NCBI RefSeq assembly: GCF_042646065.1
Contig: NZ_JBHRTA010000030.1
Coordinates: forward strand, 248,001-312,000
DNA length: 64,000 nt
Origin: Parapedobacter deserti
GTDB lineage: Bacteria > Bacteroidota > Bacteroidia > Sphingobacteriales > Sphingobacteriaceae
Direction of reading: 5' to 3'
Positions 8,801 to 16,606 of this stretch are shown piece by piece; position 1 is the first letter of the stretch, and each line of letters starts with the position of its first letter. The position numbers and the translations under genes are program-made. Below the pieces are notes generated by a model. That model saw only the letters and a list, made by a program, of their open reading frames with translations. It searched no databases and was not told the DNA's origin.

Positions 8801-9209
8801 AGCGGCCCGGGCAAGCTTGTTCATTGATGGTGCCTCCATGTACCCTTTCCAGATGGGACTGGGGACGTACAATATCATGAGAGCGTATTATGATAACCGC
8901 TGGACGCCGGAAACACCGGATGCCAAGTACCCGAGGGTATCAACAATGGATAATCCGAATAATAACCGGACCTCTACGCACTTTCTTCAGGACGCAAGCT
9001 ATATCCGGTTGAAAAGTGCCGAGGTGGCGTATAACTTCGAAGTGAAGGCCCTGGCTAAGTATGGGTTGGAAAGGTGCCGGTTGTTTGTAAACGGTGTCAA
9101 CTTGTTTACCTGGGACAAGATCAAAATTATCGACCCCGAGTCAAATTACGGAACAGGAGGTTACCCCTTGCAACGCAGTGTCAATTTTGGCGGACAATTT
9201 ACATTTTAA
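5820..9209 (+). CDS. SusC-family TonB-dependent outer-membrane receptor, with STN domain
   Basis: The 1129-residue protein contains a signal peptide (hydrophobic core at about 25-41), an STN signalling domain (45-118, VTLKVSNMPVKDVFHQL), a carboxypeptidase-regulatory-like domain (142-215, VRGTVRDSTGEALPGVTV), the EVVVVGFGT segment (221-229), a plug (about 230-350, including VLLITTKRGKVGKP) and a beta-barrel ending in NFGGQFTF with a terminal Phe. SusC proteins import oligosaccharides with TonB energy. The STN domain marks it as a signal transducer to the adjacent FecR protein. The start at 5820 leaves a 23-residue lead before the hydrophobic core, common in STN-type SusC; an inner ATG at 5889 is an alternative. 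SusD follows after 19 bases. Confidence 0.95.
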   Translation: MYKRYLKKRGIALSEKFLKYILVMKLTLILLLFFVQVSVAGLAQEVTLKVSNMPVKDVFHQLTLKTGYNFIAGSEVMNSLGNVTLNVNNQPLMAVLDKIFDPGTVDILLGGNKTIVIKMRAGSVDSKRASMPAALEQQERDVRGTVRDSTGEALPGVTVTAVGTSNVGTYTDANGRFVLALPNEVTHIEFSMIGFATVNEQVVGRDVIDIVLMESDAQIDEVVVVGFGTQKKVSVTGAISDVPVANIQRIATPSLSNALAGSMPGIITRQSSGEPGYDGAAVFIRGFGTWENRSPLILVDGVERDINSLNTQEIESFSILKDASATAVYGVRGANGVVLITTKRGKVGKPRVIFRTENATLQALRLPDYIDGYEYAGLINEALTNEGRAELYSSSDLEKFRDGSDPYLYPNVDWVNTVLKRNTFQTINNLSVTGGTDMVQYYTNVGYTVLNGIYKQDPDNFWNNNAQMKRYNFRSNVDIKLSKNLSLDLGIGGIIQRGNYPGRSAPDIFNSLRITSPINFPITNPDGSVAGGQTSYLQENPYGLVARSGYSTQDRNTLQGTFGGRLDLSEWVTEGLSLRGLFSYDHHYHGWNNRIKPYAIRQYLGKDANGEDQYRDPDIREEGSMGYGVGNTANRAYYSEAAINYARSFDQHNVAGMFLYNRRDYTDITAGSSLYNLPYRRQGIAGRVTYDFMSRYLFEANVGYNGSENFPEGKRYGFFPSVSAGWVISNEPFWNVSKVNNLKIRGSFGQVGNDQIGGTRFLFLTNIIHGGQDYPFGEQQTWMPGYNEDQIGNPDVTWEVATKANIGIDLEMFNGRAVLQVDAFRENREGILIQRGVIPRVAGYYPWVIPFANLGAAKNHGIDALLEIKNTTRSGFYYNFRGTVTYAKSTRVKDDLPTYLYPYQNPIGHLIDQPFGYISLGLFKDEDEIASSPRQTFMEDVRPGDIKYMDVNGDGVIDVFDRVAIGYPRTPQLVYGANFSVAYKGVELSAFFTGAARASLFIDGASMYPFQMGLGTYNIMRAYYDNRWTPETPDAKYPRVSTMDNPNNNRTSTHFLQDASYIRLKSAEVAYNFEVKALAKYGLERCRLFVNGVNLFTWDKIKIIDPESNYGTGGYPLQRSVNFGGQFTF

Positions 9210-9228
9210 AACATAGCGTTAAATCCAT

Positions 9229-11010
9229 ATGAAGAAGTTAGCAACAATGATATGCTTCGCTTGCCTGTTGATGATAACGGCATGCGAAAAGGACTTTCTG
9301 GAAAAGCAACCAGACGAAAATTTGGATATTGAACGGATTTTTTCCGAACGGAAATTCGCAGAGGGCTTTCTCTCGTCAGTGTACCATAATATACCTCCAA
9401 TGCAGGATCCATCGCAATGGGTACAACGTAACCCGTTTACCGGTGCAAGTGATGAGATGGAAATCACCTGGACAGGTGCATACTCTCATTTGCTTAATTC
9501 CGGTGCATGGAGTCCCGCTGACTTTGAGCCGGATCTCTGGGGATTCATGTATGAAGGTATCCGGAAAGCCAACTTATTCCTTGAAAATGTTGACAGGGTG
9601 CCGATGGATGAGATTGAAAAAAACAGGTGGAAGGGAGAAGCTACATTCCTGCGTGCATTTTATCATTTTCAATTGGTCAGGATGTATGGCGCAATTCCGC
9701 TGGTGGACCATTCCATCGGGTTGGCCGACGACTGGAGCGTGATACGACGACAACCTGTAGACCAGGTTATTAACTTTATTGCAGACGAGTGTGATAAGGC
9801 TGTAGCGCTGCTGGACTGGACAGTTCCCCCGATACGATATGGCCGGATTACGAAACCTGCCTCATTGGCACTAAAAGCACAAGCGTTACTTTATTTGGCT
9901 AGCCCCCTGTTCAATGGTAATCCGGACTATGCAGGACTTGTCGACGACCAAGGAATCCGTCTGTTCCCAGATTACGATGCCAATCGTTGGCGGATTGCCG
10001 CCGAAGCGGCTAAGGCGTGTATAGACGGTGCCGAAGCAAATGGATATGGACTTTACTACGCGGCTAATAATGATCCGGTTCGGAATTACTCGGAGTTATT
10101 CTTCGTGCGCAACAACAGGGAGGTATTGATGGCTAGAAATAACGGTGTGCACGCGCACTTCGAACGCTGCGCCAATCCTACAGGTTTCGGCGGTTTTTCC
10201 ATTTATTGCCCTACACAGGAGTTGGTCGATGCATACGAGATGAGCAACGGACAGCGCCCCATCACGGGTTATAACGCTGATGGTTCACCCATCGTGAATC
10301 CGGAATCGGGTTATGTTGAAACGGGCTTTACAGCCGATCCGCATCCGGCGGGTTATCATACAGCCAATGTGAGCAATATGTACGCTAATCGAGATCCGCG
10401 CTTTTACGCAAGTATTAGCTTCAGCGGGGCTATCTGGAAAGACCGGCCAATCGAATTTTGGTTTACGGGCATCGATGGACGGCAACGCGCCGGTTCCGAC
10501 TATTGTATCTCGGGCTATCTCATGCGTAAGATGGTTGACCCGACATCCAATATACCGCAAGGACAGTTCGGTTTAAATACGTGGGTTCAATATCGATTAG
10601 GAGAGCAATACCTCAACTACGCAGAAGCGCTGAATGAGGCGGATGGTCCGGTGAGGGACGTGTACCACCATGTCAACGCTATCCGTTCGCGGGCGGGGAT
10701 GCCCGCGTTGCCGCAAGGTATGAGTAAAGAAGAGATGCGGGACCATATCCGCCACGAACGGCGGATCGAGTTAGCGTTCGAAGCTCATCGCTATTTCGAC
10801 ACACGGAGGTGGAAAATTGCGGAGGTGGTTGATGGACGGGAAGTACATGGGATGAATATCTTGGCAGGCACACACCTGCAGGATGAAGCATTTTATCAGC
10901 GAACGGTTATTGAAAGGCGAGTGTTTACAGCACCGAAGCATTACCTGTGGCCTATTCAGATCATGGAAATCGAGAAAAATCCTAGGCTGGTACAAAATGT
11001 AGGGTGGTAA
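9229..11010 (+). CDS. SusD-family surface glycan-binding lipoprotein (first locus)
   Basis: The 593-residue protein has a lipoprotein signal (MKKLATMICFACLLMITAC, Cys19), followed by the SusD start EKDFLEKQPDENL. The N-terminal SusD-like helices include LFLENVDRVPMDEIEKNRWKGEATFLRAFYHF and the C-terminal RagB/SusD domain has the typical HERRIELAFEAHRYFDTRRWK near residue 510. SusD proteins act as a lid on the SusC barrel at the cell surface and present glycan. It pairs with the SusC encoded 19 bases upstream. The glycan is not identified, and no glycoside hydrolase is encoded nearby. Confidence 0.94.
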   Translation: MKKLATMICFACLLMITACEKDFLEKQPDENLDIERIFSERKFAEGFLSSVYHNIPPMQDPSQWVQRNPFTGASDEMEITWTGAYSHLLNSGAWSPADFEPDLWGFMYEGIRKANLFLENVDRVPMDEIEKNRWKGEATFLRAFYHFQLVRMYGAIPLVDHSIGLADDWSVIRRQPVDQVINFIADECDKAVALLDWTVPPIRYGRITKPASLALKAQALLYLASPLFNGNPDYAGLVDDQGIRLFPDYDANRWRIAAEAAKACIDGAEANGYGLYYAANNDPVRNYSELFFVRNNREVLMARNNGVHAHFERCANPTGFGGFSIYCPTQELVDAYEMSNGQRPITGYNADGSPIVNPESGYVETGFTADPHPAGYHTANVSNMYANRDPRFYASISFSGAIWKDRPIEFWFTGIDGRQRAGSDYCISGYLMRKMVDPTSNIPQGQFGLNTWVQYRLGEQYLNYAEALNEADGPVRDVYHHVNAIRSRAGMPALPQGMSKEEMRDHIRHERRIELAFEAHRYFDTRRWKIAEVVDGREVHGMNILAGTHLQDEAFYQRTVIERRVFTAPKHYLWPIQIMEIEKNPRLVQNVGW

Positions 11011-11028
11011 CGCGAAAAAATATAAGCA

Positions 11029-12225
11029 ATGAGAACAAAACTCTTTTTTTATTCGATAAGCCTGCTAACGTTGTTTTCTGCATGCAGTAAGGTTATTATT
11101 TATGAGCCTAGCGCTGAGGAAATTGAGTTGTACAGCCAGATCTATATGCCGCGTGCCGAACGAGGTGCCGTGAGTGTCCCACTTAGTTTGGCGGAACAGC
11201 AATTGACATTCACATACAACGCCTTTCTGGGTGGGCCGATTGACGCCAGAAATGACATTTCAGTTCGCTTTGGGGTCGATCCAAACAAAGTGGCTGCATA
11301 TAACGAAACCAATAACACCGATTACCAACTGTTGCCTGAAGAAGCTTATGAGCTGGAAGTAACACATGCAACGATCGGAGCCGGGCAACGTACCACTGGC
11401 GACTTTCAATTGAAAATAGTGTCGGGACCCCATTTAGAGCTTTTTCAGAACTATCTATTACCTATCAGCATCTTGGATGCTGAAAACTCAGTGAATAATA
11501 TGCTGGCCACAACTTATTACTTGTTTTCTGTTTCCTACGAACCAGGAAAGGTACCGCGTGAGCTGGTGTTGAGTATGGGTAGCAATTGGGGGAATATTTT
11601 GTCGAACGGCGTCAGAGGAACGCTGATACGGCGTGATGCGAACAACGACATCTTAGTGTATGAACCGGATGAACAGGGTGTTTTTTCGGCAGCGCCACAG
11701 GTTGCCGGGATAAATTGGGATGCTTCAGAATCGTTCTACTATGTTAACGAAAACACGATCGTCGTTCGGAATTATCCGTACTGGGCGGGACTGTTTAATT
11801 TTCGGGTCGATGATGATTACGTGCTGCATGGTGCAGATCCGTTCTGGCTGGGAGACTTCTGGGACCAATTCCGGCTGATACCCTTCAACGACTTTTTCCT
11901 GACGGTTGACGGGGGAGGGGTGATGCGGCGGCAACCGGCATTGACAGACGTAAATGCCCCCAAAACGGAGGTGGGGTCTGGTTTCGGCGGGTTTAAGCAG
12001 TTATTAGCCTATGACGATTCGCTGCTTGCCCTGGCGCACGATGGAAGGCTTTGGCTGTATGAAATGTCTGATCAGGCTGTGCCCGGTCCACGCAGACAGG
12101 TGGGCAGTGGTTGGGAGATGTATCAGCAGATTATCGTATCCGGAAGTGACATACTTGCGCTGGACGGTGCAGGGGACGTATACCGGTATAAATTCAATCC
12201 AAATGGTTTTTTTCCATTGAAGTAG
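11029..12225 (+). CDS. surface lipoprotein, DUF1735 domain plus tachylectin-like blades
   Basis: The 398-residue protein has a lipoprotein signal with Cys19 (LLTLFSAC). Residues about 30-180 resemble DUF1735 (BT_3987-like): VPLSLAEQQLTFTYNAFLGG, then VAAYNETNNTDYQLLPEEAYEL. From about residue 185 to the end there are repeated blade-like units, two of them alike: VGSGFGGFKQLLAYDDSLLALAHDGRLW and VGSGWEMYQQIIVSGSDILALDGAGDVYRY. The GSGW..., ALDG...LY pattern is that of tachylectin-2-type five-bladed propellers, which bind N-acetyl sugars. It is 18 bases after susD, so it is likely an accessory surface glycan-binding protein. The tachylectin assignment is from pattern recognition and is moderately sure. 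Confidence 0.8.
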   Translation: MRTKLFFYSISLLTLFSACSKVIIYEPSAEEIELYSQIYMPRAERGAVSVPLSLAEQQLTFTYNAFLGGPIDARNDISVRFGVDPNKVAAYNETNNTDYQLLPEEAYELEVTHATIGAGQRTTGDFQLKIVSGPHLELFQNYLLPISILDAENSVNNMLATTYYLFSVSYEPGKVPRELVLSMGSNWGNILSNGVRGTLIRRDANNDILVYEPDEQGVFSAAPQVAGINWDASESFYYVNENTIVVRNYPYWAGLFNFRVDDDYVLHGADPFWLGDFWDQFRLIPFNDFFLTVDGGGVMRRQPALTDVNAPKTEVGSGFGGFKQLLAYDDSLLALAHDGRLWLYEMSDQAVPGPRRQVGSGWEMYQQIIVSGSDILALDGAGDVYRYKFNPNGFFPLK

Positions 12226-12281
12226 GATGATACAGAAGCTGATCGGTCGATGAAATATCCACATTTACTCGTTGAGTATGT

Positions 12282-12299
12282 GTGCTTGCTTTCAAGCAC
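12282..12299 (+). terminator. 7-bp hairpin after first SusCD locus, weak terminator candidate
   Basis: GTGCTTG and CAAGCAC flank CTTT, about 57 bases after the DUF1735 gene. No T-run follows, so it may only protect the 3' end of the mRNA. Confidence 0.25.
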
Positions 12300-12452
12300 T
12301 AGGCACAGCAGCCAGGCTCCGAGCGCCCGGGACGGTGAAACTTTTGCCACCGGGGTTTTCGAAGATCTTGTGTTGAAGAAATTGCGACGACTATGATAAA
12401 ATACAGTCAGAGTCTGATTGGTTAGCGTTGGAATTTTTGATTGGCCGTTTGT

Positions 12453-12460
12453 TATCTTTG
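12453..12460 (+). promoter_or_regulatory. putative -7 element (TATCTTTG) for the dehydrogenase operon
   Basis: A perfect TAnnTTTG match lies 89 bases before the ATG at 12550. The leader it would give contains no obvious structure. Confidence 0.45.
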
Positions 12461-12549
12461 CCATACGCCAATTAAAGCAGCGGCAACTCAGGTTTGAAAA
12501 ACATAACAGGATACTAATACATAAATTTTATTAAAAAGGTAAACAGATA

Positions 12550-15357
12550 ATGTGCTTGCAGGTTTTAGGTAGAAGACTTTTGGGTTTATTTTTCGTCACG
12601 ATGTTAGTGGCGGGATGCTCGTCAGGTGACGAATCAGCGGATGCTGAATCAATAGATCGAGAATATGTCCTCAATTCAAAGATGATTGGCTATATAGGAG
12701 TTGGCGGCGATATCGACGGGAAGATGAACCCGACGTTAAGGGCGCTGAAGGGCGAACGTGTCAAAGTTACGCTGGTAAACGGTGAATTGATGGCCCATGA
12801 TTTCGTGATTGATGAATTGGAGGTGAAGTCAGACAATGTCTTAGAAGAAGGCGACACGACAAGTGTAATTTTCATAGCTAACGAAAGCGGCGAATATTAT
12901 TGCAGTATTCCCGGCCATCGCCCCACGATGAGCGGACGCTTTGAGGTTGTGGAACGTATGAGTGGCAGTGATTTTGTGTATGACGTTGGTGTGTCGCCGC
13001 GAAAAAACGGCCGCCCTTTAAACCTCGGTTTCGAACGGGGAAATCTCCAAGACTGGAAAGCGACCGGCAATGCGTTTACTCCCAAATCCGTGACATATAA
13101 TGCAGCACCCTGGTATCCCGACAGCGTATTATTAGGGCAGGCCGGAGACTACTACGTGACCAGCGGTGGTATCACAAACTACCAGGCAACAGGTACGCTG
13201 ACATCCGAGGCGTTCGAGATTACGCATCCATTTGCTTCGTTCAAGGTGTCCGGAGGTGCGTTAGCCGGTGTCCGTGTTGAATTGGTACTGGTGGAAAACA
13301 ATGAAGTATTCTTCAAAATTTCAGGGCATGTAAACGATGGACAATTTACCGGCTCGCGCCAGGTTGCCTTCCGTCCTGTCGTGGTGGACCTGAAAGCCCA
13401 TGAGGGTAAGCAGATGTTTGTTCGTATCGTGGATGAGGAAACCGGACAAGTTCCTGATATCGCCTATATCGGTGATAATATTTGGGCACATATTTCGTTC
13501 GATGATTTCCGTTTCCACGATGTTCGACCGACTTACCCCAACGAATTCAAACCGGATGACGTAGTCATTCTGCCCCCGTTGGATCCTGTCGAAAACTCCG
13601 GTCTTTCAGGGCCGGAGGCCGTCAAGGCGATGGTCGTACCTGACGGATTTTCGGTGACGCTCGCTGCGTCAGAACCGGATATTGTGCGCCCTATCGCATT
13701 CGCTATGGATGACCGGGGCAGACTCTGGGTGGTTGAAGCGCACACCTATCCAGTGCGGGCAGAAGAAGGCAAGGGCACGGACCGAATTCTTATTTTCGAA
13801 GATACCGACGGCAATGGAACATTGGATAGCCGCAAGGTATTTATTGAGGGCCTGAACATGGTGAGCGGGATCGAGCTCGGCTTTGGCGGTGTATGGGTTG
13901 GCGCGGCGCCTTACCTGATGTTTATTCCAATTGATGCAAGTGGAGATAAGCCTGCTGGCGAACCAAAGATTCTATTGGACGGATGGGCCTACGAAGATAC
14001 ACATGAGACGCTGAATTCGTTCAAATGGGGACCGGATGGCTGGCTATATGGGACGCATGGCGTCTTCACGCATTCGAATGTCGGGAAACCAGGGGCTTCT
14101 GATGCTGAACGGCACCCCATCAATGCGGGAGTATGGCGTTATCATCCCACCAAACACATATTTGAAGTGTTTGCTCATGGCACCAGCAATCCTTGGGGCA
14201 TCGATTTCAATGATGTGGGGCAACCGTTTATCACGGTATGCGTAATCCCTCATCTCTTTCATGTTATCCAGGGCGCGAGGTATCATCGCCAGGGTGGTGA
14301 GCATTTCAACCCATACACCTACGATGATATCAAAACCATTGCTGATCACGTACACTGGCTGGGTGATCGTGGCCCCCACGCAGGTAACTTCCGCTCAGGA
14401 GCGGCTGGAGGCGGACACGCTCACGCGGGCGCAGTGTTTTACCTCGGAAATAAACATTGGGGGTTGGACCGCGACGCCATCTTGATGAATAACATCAATG
14501 GCTACCGTGTCAACGTGGATCATCTCAAACGGTCCGGATCGGGATATACCGCAAGCCATGGAAAGGATTTTATCAATACGAACGATTTCTGGTCGCAATG
14601 GATTAACTTCCAGATTGATCCGTCGGGATCGATGTTTGTGATCGATTGGTATGATAAAAACCAATGCCATAGCCCCAATCCGGATGTGCACGACAAAACG
14701 TTGGGCCGGATCTTTAAGATTACCCATAAACAGGATAAATGGGTACAAACCGATCTCAGTAAGAAATCCAGCTTGGAATTGGTAGATCTGCAGCTGCATG
14801 AGAACGATTGGTATGTCCGGCATGCCCGCAGGTTATTGCAGGAACGGGGTGCCGACAAACAGGTGCACGACGCGCTTTGGAAGATTTTCAATGACAAATC
14901 CGAGGTCCCGCGCAAGTTGCGTGCATTATGGGCGCTGCACGTGACGGATGGCTTACCGGAAAACCGCTTACTTGAACTTCTGGGTCATCCAGATGAGTAT
15001 GTCAGGGCTTGGGTAATTCAACTGTTGACTGAACGGAAGGCGGTATCTACCGAAGCACAGCGGAAGTTTGAGTCCATGGCAAAAAATGACCAGTCTGCGT
15101 TTGTCCGTTTGCATTTAGCCGCGGCATCGCAACGAATGGCACTCAATCAACGGTGGACGTTGCTAGCCAACCTAGCCAATTGGGTGGAGGATATGGAGGA
15201 CCACAATATTCCGTTAATGGTATGGTATGGGTTCGAGCCGTTGGTTGAGGTTGATGCCAATAGGGCGTTAGATATCGCCAAGAAATCGAAATTCCCGCAC
15301 CTATTGGAATTCGCCAATAGGCGTATCACCGATGCGAATGCGCATGCCCATCATTAA
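12550..15357 (+). CDS. PVC-type dehydrogenase lipoprotein with N-terminal cupredoxin
   Basis: The 935-residue lipoprotein has a signal ending LVAGC (Cys23). Residues about 38-137 form a cupredoxin with a full type-1 copper set: His83 (MAHDF), Cys118, His123 and Met127 (CSIPGHRPTM). Residues about 150-325 are a beta-rich carbohydrate-binding-like module. From about 365 comes the membrane-bound dehydrogenase beta-propeller of the Pirellula/Verrucomicrobia type (VPDGFSVTLAASEPDIVRPIAFAMDDRGRLWVVE, DTDGNGTLDSRKVF). The last 200 residues are HEAT-like helices. It probably oxidises a sugar or alcohol in the periplasm and passes electrons to copper; that activity is inferred. It heads a three-gene operon with gaps of 5 and 11 bases. 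Compare the third gene, where the cupredoxin is at the other end. Confidence 0.87.
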   Translation: MCLQVLGRRLLGLFFVTMLVAGCSSGDESADAESIDREYVLNSKMIGYIGVGGDIDGKMNPTLRALKGERVKVTLVNGELMAHDFVIDELEVKSDNVLEEGDTTSVIFIANESGEYYCSIPGHRPTMSGRFEVVERMSGSDFVYDVGVSPRKNGRPLNLGFERGNLQDWKATGNAFTPKSVTYNAAPWYPDSVLLGQAGDYYVTSGGITNYQATGTLTSEAFEITHPFASFKVSGGALAGVRVELVLVENNEVFFKISGHVNDGQFTGSRQVAFRPVVVDLKAHEGKQMFVRIVDEETGQVPDIAYIGDNIWAHISFDDFRFHDVRPTYPNEFKPDDVVILPPLDPVENSGLSGPEAVKAMVVPDGFSVTLAASEPDIVRPIAFAMDDRGRLWVVEAHTYPVRAEEGKGTDRILIFEDTDGNGTLDSRKVFIEGLNMVSGIELGFGGVWVGAAPYLMFIPIDASGDKPAGEPKILLDGWAYEDTHETLNSFKWGPDGWLYGTHGVFTHSNVGKPGASDAERHPINAGVWRYHPTKHIFEVFAHGTSNPWGIDFNDVGQPFITVCVIPHLFHVIQGARYHRQGGEHFNPYTYDDIKTIADHVHWLGDRGPHAGNFRSGAAGGGHAHAGAVFYLGNKHWGLDRDAILMNNINGYRVNVDHLKRSGSGYTASHGKDFINTNDFWSQWINFQIDPSGSMFVIDWYDKNQCHSPNPDVHDKTLGRIFKITHKQDKWVQTDLSKKSSLELVDLQLHENDWYVRHARRLLQERGADKQVHDALWKIFNDKSEVPRKLRALWALHVTDGLPENRLLELLGHPDEYVRAWVIQLLTERKAVSTEAQRKFESMAKNDQSAFVRLHLAAASQRMALNQRWTLLANLANWVEDMEDHNIPLMVWYGFEPLVEVDANRALDIAKKSKFPHLLEFANRRITDANAHAHH

Positions 15358-15362
15358 GGAAC

Positions 15363-16595
15363 ATGAAAACAGTTATGGAAAAAAATAAATTCGTTATCAT
15401 CTTGGCTGTGTTTCTTTGTTGCCTGCTTGCCGTGGGCGCAGTTGGCCGCAAAGTCGTAGGGCCTTCTGAAAAGAATGGATATCCAGCCCGCAAGATAGCT
15501 TTCAAAAAAACGGTATTAACAAAGGAGTTCATTTCTGAAGGCGTCGCTGTTGGTGACGTCAACAACGACGGCCAGATGGATATCATTGCAGGCGCGCGTT
15601 GGTTTCAGGGGCCGGATTGGAAACGGGTACACGAAATTTATCCCGAAGATCAGGTGTTTGATGGCACCACAGGTTATAGCAACTCCATGCTCAATTTTAC
15701 CATTGACGTAGATCAGGATGGCTGGGTGGATTACATTCGCGTAGATTTTCCGGGCAAGGAGATATGGTGGTATCAGAATCCGGGTAACAAAGGCGGGTAC
15801 TGGAAACAGCATGTGATTGCCAGGTCGGCAAGCAACGAATCTCCGGCTTTCGTGGATATCGACGACGATGGGCGCAATGATATACTTTGTGGAGACCCCG
15901 ATACGAGGGAAATGGTGTGGTTCCGATGTCCTTCGGAAAAAGGAGATACTACATGGGTGCGTCATGTGATCAGTGACAAGGGAGCGCCCGGTACCGAAGT
16001 TTTCTCTCATGGGCTTGGCTTCGGCGATATCAACGGAGACGGAAGGGGCGATGTCATCATCAAACAAGGATGGTGGGAAGCACCCACCGACCCTACGCAA
16101 CCTGGCTGGACATTCCATCCCGCTGATCTTGGCCTCGATTGTGCCCAGATGTATGTAATGGATGTGAACGGAGATGGCCTTCCGGATGTTATCAGTTCGT
16201 CTGCTCATCGGTTTGGTATGTGGTGGTATGAACAGGGGCGTGACGCGGCTGGTAAAACGACTTGGAAGCTTCGCGAAATCTATAGTGAATATTCGCAGAC
16301 CCATGCCTTGTCGTTGGTAGATCTGAATGGAGATGGAAATATGGATTTGCTGAGCGGTATGCGTTATCTTGCCCACCAAGGTCATGACCCCGGCGAGTCG
16401 AATCCTCCGACCATCTTCTGGCTGGAGTTCCTGCCCGGCGATCCTCCGACCTGGGTGCCTCACGTCATTGATGATGCGTCCGGAGTCGGAGTGAATAATG
16501 TGGTCGAAGACATCAATGGCGATGGACTGTTGGATATCGCGGTTGCCAATAAAGGTGGCGTGTTCTATTTCGAGCAGATTCCTGCAGGACGGTAA
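15363..16595 (+). CDS. exported FG-GAP/VCBS repeat protein
   Basis: The 410-residue protein has an N-terminal hydrophobic signal (FVIILAVFLCCLLAVGAV); the start may be 15363 or the in-frame ATG at 15375. Seven calcium-binding FG-GAP loops are visible: DVNNDGQMD, DVDQDGWVD, DIDDDGRND, DINGDGRGD, DVNGDGLPD, DLNGDGNMD and DINGDGLLD. This predicts a calcium-stabilised seven-bladed beta-propeller outside the cytoplasm. No catalytic residues are recognisable. It lies between two cupredoxin dehydrogenases in one operon, so it may be a scaffold, substrate-binding partner or a propeller enzyme of unknown activity. Confidence 0.87.
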   Translation: MKTVMEKNKFVIILAVFLCCLLAVGAVGRKVVGPSEKNGYPARKIAFKKTVLTKEFISEGVAVGDVNNDGQMDIIAGARWFQGPDWKRVHEIYPEDQVFDGTTGYSNSMLNFTIDVDQDGWVDYIRVDFPGKEIWWYQNPGNKGGYWKQHVIARSASNESPAFVDIDDDGRNDILCGDPDTREMVWFRCPSEKGDTTWVRHVISDKGAPGTEVFSHGLGFGDINGDGRGDVIIKQGWWEAPTDPTQPGWTFHPADLGLDCAQMYVMDVNGDGLPDVISSSAHRFGMWWYEQGRDAAGKTTWKLREIYSEYSQTHALSLVDLNGDGNMDLLSGMRYLAHQGHDPGESNPPTIFWLEFLPGDPPTWVPHVIDDASGVGVNNVVEDINGDGLLDIAVANKGGVFYFEQIPAGR

Positions 16596-16606
16596 CGGAT
16601 GGTTTA

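Larger units (their letters stand above)
12226..12549 (+). other. 324-base intergenic region between first SusCD locus and dehydrogenase operon
   Basis: No credible gene was found on either strand. It holds a small hairpin (12282-12299) and a -7 promoter element (12453-12460), and marks a transcription boundary between the SusCD genes and the next operon. A 113-codon minus-strand frame crossing it has no recognisable features. Confidence 0.5.

Noticed and set aside
12123..12464. A 113-codon minus-strand frame spanning the gap after the first SusCD locus
   Set aside because: It overlaps the end of the DUF1735 gene and the promoter element at 12453-12460, and has no recognisable features.
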